DNA of 52,753 nt. Source: Gammaproteobacteria bacterium. GTDB lineage: Bacteria; Pseudomonadota; Gammaproteobacteria; Arenicellales; CAJQKF01. The DNA lies in assembly GCA_030429665.1 (NCBI GenBank), contig JAUIEZ010000017.1:1-52753 (forward strand). Reading direction: 5' to 3'. Shown in pieces: positions 28,729 to 37,980 of this stretch. The notes beneath the pieces were generated by a model that ran no database searches, was not told the DNA's origin, and was given only the letters and a program-made list of their open reading frames with translations. The first letter of the stretch is position 1; the number at the start of each line of letters is the position of its first letter. The translations under genes and the position numbers were made by a program.

Positions 28729-31700
28729 ATGTCCCACAAGATTCGAAACGATCGAGAAACAGCCCGTCGGGTCATTCCCATGAGCAAGGCCGCTCGCCAC
28801 GCAGCCGGCGACGACGAGCGATCGGTCGGCGACGAGCCGGCACCGATGCGAGCGCTGTGCCTCGGTTTCGACCCGGCGCGGGAACGGGCGATCAGGGGCC
28901 ACCTCGAGCTGGCGAGATGCGCCGTGCGGACGCGACTGGCCGGCAATATTGGCGAATTCCGCGAATTGCTGGCCTCGAACGAGTTCGACGTGGTACTGGC
29001 GCGCCTCGATCCGGCAAACACGGCGGCCGCGGTGATCGCGGACGTTCGGCGCACCGACCCCGAGATGCCGCTCGTCGCCCTGGTCGCATCGATCAGCCCG
29101 GAAGACGCCGTCGACCTGGTTCGCAAGGGTGTTCACGATGTCGTCCGGCTCGACGACGGCGAGCGGCTGGCGGCAGTCCTCCGGCGCCTCGAGGCGAACG
29201 ATAATTGCGCTGGCGCACGTTCCGGTCGATGGAACCCGGCGGCGGAGACCGAGTTCGCACGGGTTTCGGCAGGCCAGGCGGACCTGGCCTGCCGGTTTGG
29301 CGCACACGGGCAATTGAGCGACGTCAACGAGGCGTTCTGCCGTTTTCTGGACCTTCCTCGAAAAGCCGTGGTTGGCCGATTCCTGCGCGAGTTCGTCCTG
29401 CCGCGCGACAGTATTGGCATTCGCCGGCAACTCGGCCTGCTCGGCGCCGGCGGTTCCGCGGTGGAAACATACCGGCTCGTCGATGGCGACGGTCGACCGC
29501 GCTGGATCCGCTGGGTGGCGCGGATCGTGCCCGGGGAAGCCGGCAGCGAAATCGAGGCGGTCGGCCACGACGTGACCGCGCAGCGCGAGGCGGAACTGGC
29601 GGTCGCGGAAAGCGAGCAGCGCTTTCGCATCGCCGCCGAGTGCGCGACCGACCTGATCTACGAGTGCAGCTTCGACGGCTCCACGCTCAACTGGTACGGC
29701 CCTCGACACGACGGGCGCCCGGGGTTTGAACTGCCGGACAATCGCCGCGACTGGACGGCCATGATCGATCCCCGCGACCGGTCTCACGTGAGGCGCGTGC
29801 TGGACGATCACCTGAAAACGGGCCAGCCGTATGAAGTCGAATATCGTGTCGCCGATACTCTCGGCGGCTCGCGCCACCTGGTCGATCGCGGCAGTGTGAC
29901 CTTCGACGAGCGCGGCGATCCTTATAAATGGATCGGCGCCATCGACGACGTGACCGAAACCCGCCTCGCCGAGCGCGCCCTGCGCGAAAACCAGGCGCGG
30001 CTGAACTACCGGCTGTCCCTGGAGCGTATCATCAGCGAACTGTCCTCACGGCTGCACGCGTGCGAGGACGAAAGGGACATCGGCGAGGCGCTTCGGCCGG
30101 CGTTGGAGCGAATCGGTTCGATCATGTCGCTCGACCGCGGCTACGTGATCGTCCTGTCGGTCGACGGCAAGACCTTCTCGCGGATGCACGAGTGGTGCGC
30201 CGAGGGTGTCGAGCCGCATCGCCACCTCTCCCGTGCGGCACCCGTGGAGGCGTGGCACGAATTGGTCGATGCATACGCCGCCGGCGAGGTCGTTCACGCC
30301 GCCGCGGTCGAGCAGGTCGAACCGCGATTCGAATCACTGCGCCGTTGCATGATCGCCAACCGGATTCGTTCGGTGGTTACCGTGCCCATTTTTCACGACC
30401 GCCACCTCAGCGGCGTGCTCGGGTTCGAGACCGAGCGGCGCCAATGCGAGTGGCTCGCGGAGGATGTCAGGCTGCTGAAAACCTCCGGAGAGATCATCGG
30501 ACACGCCATCGGCAATTCGAGAAACCGCTCCCGCATACTCGAGACCAACCGCTGCCTGGCGTGTCTCGACCAGATCTCGCGTGCGCTGTCGGGCCGCGCG
30601 AGCGTCGACGACGTGCTTGGCGCGCTGGTCGAGGTCACGCTCGATATATTCGACGCCGATCGGGTCATGGCGGCGTTCCCCTGCGACCCGCGCGCGCGGC
30701 AATTGCGCGTATATCGCCAGGCCGCGGCGCCGGGAGTCGAGCCGATCCCCGAAGAGGGCCACGAGCCATTCCGGTTGCTGGCGCCGGTCATGGAGAAGGC
30801 ACTGTCGCAAGCGGCGCCGGTGGTCGAGCCCCCGGATGACGGAAGAAGCGCGCGCGGACTATGCCTCGCGCTGCCGGTGCGCGTGGGCAAGCCGTGGTTG
30901 CTGTATATCGACGGCGTGCGCGGCGACTTGCTCGAGGCCGATCTGCAACTCGCGGCAGCGCTCGGTGAACGGGCCGTCGATTCGCTGTCCGAGGCGCAAC
31001 TGCTCGAACAGTTGCGAGAGAACGAGCTCCGGCTCGACGAAGCGCAGGGCGTTGCCCACGTCGGAAGCTGGGAGGCCGACTGGAACGAGAATCGCCTGTG
31101 GTGGTCGACGGAGGCGTTCAACATCTTCGAGATGGATCCGGGGGATTTCGACGCCGAGGTGGAGACGTTCTTTCGCTACGTGCACCCGGACGATGCCGGC
31201 GTCGCGCGCCACGAGTTTGAGCGATCGCTTGCGCGTCGCGCGCCTTACGACCACGTGTACCGCTTGCAGTTGCCCGGCGGTGGAGTCAAGCACGTCAACG
31301 TACGCTGCGTCACGCGATACGACGACGCCGGGCGTCCGCTGCGCAGCATCGGCACGATCCAGGACGTCAGTGCGCAGAAACACTTCGAGGACGCGCTCAG
31401 GCAGACGCAGAAACTCGAGGCAGTCGGTCAGTTGACGGGTGGAATCGCGCACGATTTCAACAACCTGCTGTCTATCATACTCGGCAATCTCGATCTCGTG
31501 CTGCGGGACGTCAACACGGACCCTCGCCTGGCGCAACGCGTCGACACCGCGCGACGCGCGGCACAACGCGGCGCCGACCTGACACGCAAGTTGCTGTCGG
31601 TGTCACGCAAGAACGAGCCGCGGCCCAAGCAGATAGACGTGAACCGCGTTCTCGGCGACATGGAAGAACTGATTACCCGCTCGCTCACGCCGCAGGTTCA

Positions 31701-32523
31701 CGTGCGCACACGGCTGGACGACAATCTCGCCAACGCCGTGGTCGACCCCGGCGCCCTGCAGGATGCGCTGCTGAATCTTGTCATCAATGCCCGCGACGCC
31801 ATGCCCACCGGCGGCGAACTGGTAATCGCGACGCGAAACGTCTCGCGCGACCGACCTCCCGCCGACGACGACTCGCGCTCGACGATCGAGCGCCTGGTCT
31901 GCGTCACCGTCACCGACAATGGTGTCGGGATGCCGGGCGACGTCGTCGAACACGCCCTGGAGCCGTTTTTTACCACCAAGGAACCCGGCAAGGGCACTGG
32001 TTTGGGCCTGGCCATGGTGTACGCGTTCGTGACCCAGGCCGGCGGATACATGGACATCGACTCCGCCCCCGGCCAGGGTACCCGCGTGAACCTGTTCCTG
32101 CCCGCGGCCGCGGAGAATGTCCGGCCCGAACCTTCGCCTGACGACGAGAGATCCGAGCTGGTGGGCGGCAGCGAGAAGATACTGATCGTCGATGACGAAG
32201 CAGAGCTGGTGGAACTGGCCGAAGAGCTCCTCACGGCGTTGGGATATCGCACCACGGTGGCACACGACGCGCGCGAGGCGCTCGAGCGGATCTCCAGCGA
32301 TGCGGACATCGATCTCGTATTCAGCGACATCCTGATGCCGGGCGGCATGGACGGGTACGAACTCGCCCGACGCGCCCGCGAACTGTCGCCGGGCGTGAAA
32401 GTGCTGCTGTGTTCGGGCTACGCACAACGCATGGACGACGGTTCATTCGACGGCGTGGTGCTGCGAAAACCCTACGAGGCAGAGGAGCTCTGCGCCGCCA
32501 TACGGCGCGCGCTCGAAAGCTGA
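28729..32523 (+). CDS. Large hybrid sensor histidine kinase (pseudo-receiver, PAS, PAS, GAF, GAF, PAS, HisKA, HATPase, receiver)
   Basis: This 1264-residue soluble kinase has, in order, a receiver-like domain without the usual phospho-Asp (about 45-165), two PAS domains (about 175-420), two GAF-like domains (about 435-755), a third PAS with PAC (about 767-885), and HisKA with His908 in GGIAHDFNNLL. The ATPase domain has an intact N-box (NLVINARDAM), G1 (DNGVGM) and G2 (KGTGLGLAM). The C-terminal receiver has Asp1200 and Lys1247. The many sensor domains suggest several soluble signals. A later ATG at 28780 is also possible. A sigma-28-like promoter precedes it. Confidence 0.9.
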   Translation: MSHKIRNDRETARRVIPMSKAARHAAGDDERSVGDEPAPMRALCLGFDPARERAIRGHLELARCAVRTRLAGNIGEFRELLASNEFDVVLARLDPANTAAAVIADVRRTDPEMPLVALVASISPEDAVDLVRKGVHDVVRLDDGERLAAVLRRLEANDNCAGARSGRWNPAAETEFARVSAGQADLACRFGAHGQLSDVNEAFCRFLDLPRKAVVGRFLREFVLPRDSIGIRRQLGLLGAGGSAVETYRLVDGDGRPRWIRWVARIVPGEAGSEIEAVGHDVTAQREAELAVAESEQRFRIAAECATDLIYECSFDGSTLNWYGPRHDGRPGFELPDNRRDWTAMIDPRDRSHVRRVLDDHLKTGQPYEVEYRVADTLGGSRHLVDRGSVTFDERGDPYKWIGAIDDVTETRLAERALRENQARLNYRLSLERIISELSSRLHACEDERDIGEALRPALERIGSIMSLDRGYVIVLSVDGKTFSRMHEWCAEGVEPHRHLSRAAPVEAWHELVDAYAAGEVVHAAAVEQVEPRFESLRRCMIANRIRSVVTVPIFHDRHLSGVLGFETERRQCEWLAEDVRLLKTSGEIIGHAIGNSRNRSRILETNRCLACLDQISRALSGRASVDDVLGALVEVTLDIFDADRVMAAFPCDPRARQLRVYRQAAAPGVEPIPEEGHEPFRLLAPVMEKALSQAAPVVEPPDDGRSARGLCLALPVRVGKPWLLYIDGVRGDLLEADLQLAAALGERAVDSLSEAQLLEQLRENELRLDEAQGVAHVGSWEADWNENRLWWSTEAFNIFEMDPGDFDAEVETFFRYVHPDDAGVARHEFERSLARRAPYDHVYRLQLPGGGVKHVNVRCVTRYDDAGRPLRSIGTIQDVSAQKHFEDALRQTQKLEAVGQLTGGIAHDFNNLLSIILGNLDLVLRDVNTDPRLAQRVDTARRAAQRGADLTRKLLSVSRKNEPRPKQIDVNRVLGDMEELITRSLTPQVHVRTRLDDNLANAVVDPGALQDALLNLVINARDAMPTGGELVIATRNVSRDRPPADDDSRSTIERLVCVTVTDNGVGMPGDVVEHALEPFFTTKEPGKGTGLGLAMVYAFVTQAGGYMDIDSAPGQGTRVNLFLPAAAENVRPEPSPDDERSELVGGSEKILIVDDEAELVELAEELLTALGYRTTVAHDAREALERISSDADIDLVFSDILMPGGMDGYELARRARELSPGVKVLLCSGYAQRMDDGSFDGVVLRKPYEAEELCAAIRRALES

Positions 32524-32525
32524 AG

Positions 32526-32881
32526 TCGAATCGGGTTCGCATCGAGGAAGCGCCGCGACCCGCCAGGTCCGGAAGCGACACCTTGAGTTGCCACATCATC
32601 GCCCAAGCGGCATCCGTGTCGATGCGCTCGTGGTCATGCCGGCCGTAATCGTTGTGGCAAAAACCGCGGCGACGCGACTGCGCCACGGATTCCTGCGGTA
32701 GATCGAACGCCTCGATAATGCTTAGCCACGCCGGCACCGTCCATAGGCTGCCCTTCGCCCAAACGTCGTCGCCGCCGACCTGCGGTCTGTCCCGCGCGAA
32801 GGACGCCATGGCGTCGAAGACGCGTTGCACGAAGTTCTCGAGGCCGCGCCGGGAGGCAAATCGGCGCGTCTGCCTGCGCAC
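32526..32881 (-). pseudogene. Possible gene remnant with coding-like codon use
   Basis: A minus-strand frame contains ENFVQRVFDAMASFARD and GSLWTVPAWLSIIEAFDLPQ, with G/C-rich third positions as in real genes here. Upstream, an adjacent frame starting near 32930 (MNVRTVATTAIDDPLRG) could be its original N-terminus, joined by a frameshift. Downstream the frame runs antisense into the hybrid kinase gene, where it looks like a shadow. No family is recognised. It may be a decayed gene or a small hypothetical gene. Confidence 0.35.
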
Positions 32882-32985
32882 CCCTCAACGGGTCGTCGAT
32901 GGCAGTGGTGGCGACCGTTCGCACGTTCACTGATCGATATCCCGATACCGTTCGTCGATCGCCCGGGTTCGTACGTGCGGACCGT

Positions 32986-33012
32986 TCAAGTTTCGCCTTG
33001 AGATTCCGAATA
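32986..33012 (+). promoter_or_regulatory. Weaker sigma-28-like site before the phosphatase operon
   Basis: TCAAGTTT followed after 11 bp by TCCGAATA matches the sigma-28 -35 in 7 of 8 bases and the -10 in about 5 of 8, at the exact consensus spacing. TATACT at 33011-33016 could instead be a sigma-70 -10 box, but no good -35 accompanies it. The operon start is 49 bp downstream. Confidence 0.4.
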
Positions 33013-33061
33013 TACTCCCCGATGGTGACCAGGACCGTACCATGCCGGTAATTTCTCGTTC

Positions 33062-34246
33062 ATGCGAATACTCGTCGTCGACGACACGCTGAGCGTTCGC
33101 ATCATGTTGGCCAGCCTGCTACGCAAGTGGGGCCACGAGGTTATCGAGGCCGATGACGGCGACCAGGCATGGGAGATCATTCAGCGCGAGCCGGTGCGCT
33201 TCGTCATCTCGGACTGGATGATGCCGGGGCTCGATGGCCCGAGCCTTTGCCGGCGCGTCCGGGAAGCGGACTTCGAGGACTACGTCTACTTCATTCTGCT
33301 CACTTCACGCGACGACGAGTCCGACCTCGTCGAAGGCATGAACTCTGGCGCCGACGACTTCGTCACCAAGCCTTTCTCCCGCGGCGAACTCGAGGTGCGC
33401 ATCAAGGCCGGCGCGCGGATTCTTCAACTGCAACAGAACCTGGCGCAGAAGAACACCGAGCTCAGCGACGCCCTCGGCATCGTGCGTCGAGACCTCGAGG
33501 CCGCCGCGCGCACCCAGCTGCGGATGCTGCCGGCCAATGCCGCCGAGTTCGGACCGACGCGCTTTGACTGGCTCTTCAGCCCCGCGACCTATATCGGCGG
33601 CGACAGTCTCGGCTACTTTCCCGTTGAAAACGATCTCATCGCGTTCTACACCATCGACGTTTCGGGCCACGGCGTTCCTTCCGCGATGATCTCCTTCACG
33701 CTCAACCGGTTCATCACCCCGGCGCTTTGCCGTCTCGCCGTGGCGCAGGACAAGGACGGACGCGCGCTGAGTCCCGAGCGGGTAGTTGAGTGTCTCAACC
33801 AAGAGTTCATGGACCACGGCGACGACAGTTTTTACTTCACCATGCTGTTCGGCCTGCACGAACCGGCCACCGGACTGACCCGGATCTGCCAGGCGGCGCA
33901 CCCGCATCCACTGCTGGTTTCGCGCGGCGGAAGCGTGGAGGAACTGGGCGGCGGCGGAATGCCGGTGGCGTTGCTCGAATTTGCCGACTTCGATTCGTTC
34001 GAGTTCGTGATGCAGCCCGGTGACCGCCTGCTCATGTATTCAGACGGCGTAACCGAGTCGATCTCGCCCGAGGACGTGCAATACGGTATCGAGCGCTTCA
34101 AGGAGTTCCTTCGAGCGCGCCATGAACTGGACACGCCGGCGCTGCTGCAGACGCTGCGCGGCGATCTTGCCGGTTTTCGCGGCGGCGAGGGCTTCGACGA
34201 CGACCTCTCGGTGCTCGCGATGCAGTACGATGTCCCGGCGGCATGA
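33062..34246 (+). CDS. Receiver-PP2C (RsbU/SpoIIE-type) phosphatase
   Basis: This 394-residue response regulator has an intact receiver (Asp51 in ISDWMMPG, Thr81, Lys103), a coiled linker (about 118-158) and a PP2C serine phosphatase domain with all metal-binding motifs: YIGGDSLG, IDVSGHGVPSAM, LMYSDGVTES and DDDLSVLAMQYD. It should dephosphorylate a STAS-domain protein when its receiver state changes. The STAS gene follows 71 bp later and an RsbW-like kinase gene after it, forming a complete partner-switching set. Confidence 0.92.
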   Translation: MRILVVDDTLSVRIMLASLLRKWGHEVIEADDGDQAWEIIQREPVRFVISDWMMPGLDGPSLCRRVREADFEDYVYFILLTSRDDESDLVEGMNSGADDFVTKPFSRGELEVRIKAGARILQLQQNLAQKNTELSDALGIVRRDLEAAARTQLRMLPANAAEFGPTRFDWLFSPATYIGGDSLGYFPVENDLIAFYTIDVSGHGVPSAMISFTLNRFITPALCRLAVAQDKDGRALSPERVVECLNQEFMDHGDDSFYFTMLFGLHEPATGLTRICQAAHPHPLLVSRGGSVEELGGGGMPVALLEFADFDSFEFVMQPGDRLLMYSDGVTESISPEDVQYGIERFKEFLRARHELDTPALLQTLRGDLAGFRGGEGFDDDLSVLAMQYDVPAA

Positions 34247-34317
34247 CAATACCGCCGCGACGCCCGGCCGCGGCGATGCGCGGTCCACGCACCGGTCGAC
34301 CCGATGGAAACAATCGC

Positions 34318-34656
34318 ATGAAGCTCACTAACGAAGAAAAACGAGGCGTCCTCGTGGTACGCGTCGAAAACGAACGTCTTGACGCGCATATTGCCTCCGA
34401 TTTCAGGCAGGCCATGAGCGATCACATCGAGCGCGGACACGCCCGGCTGGTTCTCGACCTCGTGGCGGTGAACTTCATCGACAGCAGTGGCCTCGGCGCC
34501 ATCGTCGCCGTGTTGAAAAAGCTCGGCGGCAAGGGTGCGCTGGTGATCTCGGGTCTGCACGACAGCACACTGGCGATGTTCAAGCTTACCCGGATGGATC
34601 GTGTCTTTTCGCTGTACGACGACATCGACGCGGCGGTGACGGCGGTATCCGGCTGA
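34318..34656 (+). CDS. STAS-domain anti-anti-sigma factor
   Basis: This 112-residue single STAS domain has the phosphorylatable serine in VNFIDSSGLGAI (Ser56/Ser57). In partner switching, the unphosphorylated form binds the anti-sigma kinase or another target. It lies between the PP2C phosphatase that would activate it and the HATPase protein that would phosphorylate it. It has HsbA-like size and context, though it was not compared directly. Confidence 0.9.
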   Translation: MKLTNEEKRGVLVVRVENERLDAHIASDFRQAMSDHIERGHARLVLDLVAVNFIDSSGLGAIVAVLKKLGGKGALVISGLHDSTLAMFKLTRMDRVFSLYDDIDAAVTAVSG

Positions 34657-34686
34657 TCGACTTCCAGCGACCATCGGCAGCATCAA

Positions 34687-35130
34687 TTGGACTCGATACG
34701 CCTGAAAATCGACAGCCGCGCGGACCAGGTCGCCCTGGCGGGTCGCTGCATTCACGCGCTGTCGAAGGTGGTGGTCGGGGAGCGGGCGGCATTCGAGATC
34801 GAGCTGGCCGCCTGCGAGGTAATCAACAACGTCATCGAGCACGCGTACGAATGTCGCGAGGGCAACGATATCCTCATCGAGTGGATTCACCGCGACGGCG
34901 AATTGCAGATCGACGTCCATGACTGGGGGCGCGCGGTGCCGGCCGACGTGTTGTTCTCGCCCCTGCCGGACATCGACCACGGCGACGTGACCAACCTGCC
35001 CGAAGGCGGATTCGGCATCGGCCTGTTGAACGCGCTCAGCGACCGCGTCGAGTACCGTACCGATGAAGACGAAGGACGCAACACGCTCTCGCTGTTCCGC
35101 AGGTTCGACGCCGCCGGGATCTCGCGTTGA
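34687..35130 (+). CDS. RsbW/SpoIIAB-like serine kinase, putative anti-sigma factor
   Basis: This 147-residue HATPase-domain protein has an N-box with Glu44 and Asn48 ([13 protein letters not shown]), a G1 box HDWGRAVP and a G2 box [12 protein letters not shown], so ATP binding looks intact. It has the size of RsbW and SpoIIAB proteins that phosphorylate a STAS partner and bind a sigma factor. It starts at TTG 34687, and its stop overlaps the next start as TTGA. The nearby sigma-28 factor is an attractive but unproven target. Confidence 0.85.
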   Translation: MDSIRLKIDSRADQVALAGRCIHALSKVVVGERAAFEIELAACEVINNVIEHAYECREGNDILIEWIHRDGELQIDVHDWGRAVPADVLFSPLPDIDHGDVTNLPEGGFGIGLLNALSDRVEYRTDEDEGRNTLSLFRRFDAAGISR

Positions 35131-36938
35131 AACTCATTGCACGCAGCGACTACGGCCAGCGGTCCAGGCATCTCGCCGAACGCATCGAGCTGCTGTACGA
35201 CCAGGCGCCTGCCGGTAACCTGGCGACCATCCTGCTCGCGGCCCTGACCGCGTGGGTCCTGCAGGGACAGGTACCCGGCGCGCAAATGACCGGATGGCTG
35301 CTCTACATGGTGGCGATCACGGTGCTGCGCTTCGCGCTCGTCTCCGCCTACCGGCGCTGGCTGTCCGCCCGCAGCGCGCTCATATTCCTCGACCTTTTCG
35401 TGGTCGGCGCGCTGCTCTCCGGCATCGGGTGGGGCATCACCACGCAGTTGCTGCTGCCCTACGCGGACATCGAGTACCGGGTCTTCATCACCTTCGTGGT
35501 CGGCGGTCTCGTGGCGGGCGCGAGCTCCCTGATGGCGGTCTGGCCCACCGCCTACGTCGCTTTCGCCTTCACCGCGGCGCTGCCCATCGGCGCCTGGTTC
35601 ATCCAGCTTGGGAACCCGATCGATCTGGCCATGGGATTGGCCGTGTTTCTCTTCCTGACCGTCAACACCGCCAGCGTATTCAACATGCGCACACGCATCA
35701 TGGACGTGTTGAACCTCCGTTCGGACAATCGCAAGCTGGTCGATTCGCTGACCCGGGCAAAGGAGGCAGCCGAGAACGCCAGCGAGGCCAAGACGCTGTT
35801 CCTGGCCAACACCAGCCACGAGATTCGTACACCCATGAACGGCATCATCGGCACCCTGGAACTACTGCGCGACACGCCGCTGAACGACGAGCAGCGCAAA
35901 CTCGTCGGCGCCGCACGAAACTCGGCGGACTTCCTGCTGGTACTGGTCAACGATATCCTCGACCTGTCCAAGATCGAAGCGCGGCAGTTGGTGCTGGAAA
36001 ACATACCGTTCCGGGTCGGCGACACGTTGCGCGACGTGGTGCGCTCCAGCGCGGCGCTGGCCGAAAAAAAAGGGCTTTATCTCAACGGTGACGTGGCGCC
36101 GTCGACACCGGCGCTCGTCTTCGGCGACCCGCTGCGCATGCGGCAGATCGTGACCAACCTCGTCGACAACGCCATCAAGTTCACCGCGCGCGGCGGCATC
36201 GACATATCTGTCCGCTACCTCGCGTCCGGCCATGACCAGGGTACGCTGCAGGTATCGGTGACCGACACCGGTATCGGCATGACCCGCGAGGTGGTCGACC
36301 GGCTGTTTTACGCCTTCTCGCAAGCCGACACGTCGACCACGCGGCGTTACGGCGGAACCGGCCTGGGCCTGAACATCACCGCGCGGCTGGTGGAGATGAT
36401 GGGCGGCACCATCGACGTGCAGAGCGAGCCCGACGCCGGCACCACCTTTACCATACGCCTTCCCGTCACCGAGGCCTCCGAGGCCGATCTCGACTCGGAG
36501 CTCTATGACGAGGAGTCCGTATCCGTGGCCCGGGGCACCGCGCTGGTGGTCGAGGACAATCCCGTGAACCTGATGATCGCGCGCAAGATTCTCGAGAACA
36601 TGGGACTTTCCGTCGACACCGCCGAGAATGGCGCGGGCGCCATCGAGGCGGCCGGCAGGACCGAGTACGACCTGATCCTGATGGACTGCCAGATGCCGGG
36701 CATGGACGGTCTCGAGGCGACCCGTCGCATACGCGCGTTCGAATTCGAACAACGCCGCCGCCCTGCTGCCGTGCTCGCGCTGACCGCGAACGCCATGGCC
36801 GGCGACCGCGAGCGCTGCCTGCAGGCGGGAATGAACGACTACCTGTCCAAGCCGGTCAAGCGGGAACTCCTCGCCGGCAAGGTCCGATTCTGGCTGATGA
36901 ACGCGCCGATGAACCCGTCGCTGCCGTCGCACGACTGA
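35127..36938 (+). CDS. Membrane hybrid sensor histidine kinase
   Basis: This 603-residue kinase has an N-terminal domain of about six membrane helices (about 30-185, MASE-like), a short coiled coil, HisKA with His231 in [13 protein letters not shown], an intact HATPase domain ([25 protein letters not shown]) and a C-terminal receiver with Asp520 and Lys575. The TTG start overlaps the stop of the RsbW-like gene (TTGA). It could send phosphate through the Hpt protein to the PP2C receiver. It has no periplasmic sensor loop of note. Confidence 0.9.
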   Translation: MKLIARSDYGQRSRHLAERIELLYDQAPAGNLATILLAALTAWVLQGQVPGAQMTGWLLYMVAITVLRFALVSAYRRWLSARSALIFLDLFVVGALLSGIGWGITTQLLLPYADIEYRVFITFVVGGLVAGASSLMAVWPTAYVAFAFTAALPIGAWFIQLGNPIDLAMGLAVFLFLTVNTASVFNMRTRIMDVLNLRSDNRKLVDSLTRAKEAAENASEAKTLFLANTSHEIRTPMNGIIGTLELLRDTPLNDEQRKLVGAARNSADFLLVLVNDILDLSKIEARQLVLENIPFRVGDTLRDVVRSSAALAEKKGLYLNGDVAPSTPALVFGDPLRMRQIVTNLVDNAIKFTARGGIDISVRYLASGHDQGTLQVSVTDTGIGMTREVVDRLFYAFSQADTSTTRRYGGTGLGLNITARLVEMMGGTIDVQSEPDAGTTFTIRLPVTEASEADLDSELYDEESVSVARGTALVVEDNPVNLMIARKILENMGLSVDTAENGAGAIEAAGRTEYDLILMDCQMPGMDGLEATRRIRAFEFEQRRRPAAVLALTANAMAGDRERCLQAGMNDYLSKPVKRELLAGKVRFWLMNAPMNPSLPSHD

Positions 36939-36959
36939 GCGAGCCGGAACCCGTAAATC

Positions 36960-36976
36960 ACCGGCGGTTTGCCGGT
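36960..36976. other. Hairpin between the hybrid kinase and galE
   Basis: ACCGGC-GGTTT-GCCGGT forms a 6-bp stem in the short convergent gap. No T-run follows on either strand, so termination is uncertain. Confidence 0.3.
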
Positions 36977-36984
36977 CGAGCGAA

Positions 36985-37956
36985 CTAGACGCCGTAGACC
37001 CGGCGCATGGACTCGAATATCGTCCGCAGGTCCCCGTGGCGCGGTGTGAAGCCGAGCACCCGGCGCGCCAGCGCGCTGCTCGCCACTATCTCGGCGGGAT
37101 CACCCGCGCGCCGCTCGACGAGCTCGTAGGGAAGGTCGCGACGCAGCACCCGGGAGGCCGCCGCCACCATCTCCAGCACCGTGCTGCCGGTCTCGTTGCC
37201 CAGGTTCACCACCAGCGATGGTTCGCCTTCGAGCAGTCGCTCCATCGCGGCAACATGCGCGGCGGACAGGTCGTTGACGTGAATGTAATCGCGGACGCAC
37301 GTGCCGTCCCGGGTATCGTAGTCGCCGCCGAACACCTTGAGCGACGGGCGCAGTCCACTGGCCACCTCCATCACCACCGGACACAGGTTCGTCGCGTCCT
37401 TCTCGCGCACGCCCACGCGGCCGCGCAGGTCGTAGCCGGTGGCGTTGAAGTAGCGCAGGCTGACGTAGCGCAGCCCGGCAAGGCGTGAAAACCACTCGAG
37501 ATTCTGCTCGATGGCGAGCTTGGTATAGCCGTAGTAGTTCTCCGGGTTGGTCGGGTGCGTTTCATCGATGGGCAGGTAAAGCGGCGAACCGTAGACGGCG
37601 GCCGAGGACGAGAAAACGAACCGAGTGACCCCGGCGTCCTGCATGGCGCGCAGCAGGGTGAGCGTCCCGGCGATGTTGTGAGCGGCGTAGTCGTGGGGTC
37701 GTTCCATCGACTCGCCCGCCGCCTTGAGCGCGGCGAAGTGAAATACCAGGTCGAAATCGTCGGCGAACACCGCGTCGAGGTCCGACCGGCGGCACATGTC
37801 GCCCTGAACGAAGCGCGCCTCACCGGGAACGTTCCCGCGATCGCCGCGGCTCAGGTCGTCCAGCACGGTAACGCGATGGCCGGCCTCGACCAGGTCGTGT
37901 ACCACGTGACTGCCGATGTAGCCGGCGCCGCCGACGACGAGCACCCGGGCGCTCAC
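36985..37956 (-). CDS. galE: UDP-glucose 4-epimerase
   Basis: This 323-residue short-chain dehydrogenase-type epimerase has the NAD motif GGAGYIGSH at residues 9-17, the catalytic YYGYTK and the substrate block SLRYFNATGYD. It interconverts UDP-glucose and UDP-galactose for surface polysaccharide. It begins with GTG and lies 24 bp after rfbC on the same strand. The C-terminal AGDPAEIVASSALARRVLGF is typical of GalE. Confidence 0.93.
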   Translation of the reverse strand: MSARVLVVGGAGYIGSHVVHDLVEAGHRVTVLDDLSRGDRGNVPGEARFVQGDMCRRSDLDAVFADDFDLVFHFAALKAAGESMERPHDYAAHNIAGTLTLLRAMQDAGVTRFVFSSSAAVYGSPLYLPIDETHPTNPENYYGYTKLAIEQNLEWFSRLAGLRYVSLRYFNATGYDLRGRVGVREKDATNLCPVVMEVASGLRPSLKVFGGDYDTRDGTCVRDYIHVNDLSAAHVAAMERLLEGEPSLVVNLGNETGSTVLEMVAAASRVLRRDLPYELVERRAGDPAEIVASSALARRVLGFTPRHGDLRTIFESMRRVYGV

Positions 37957-37980
37957 CGCCGGGAACCTCCGGGGCGGGCG

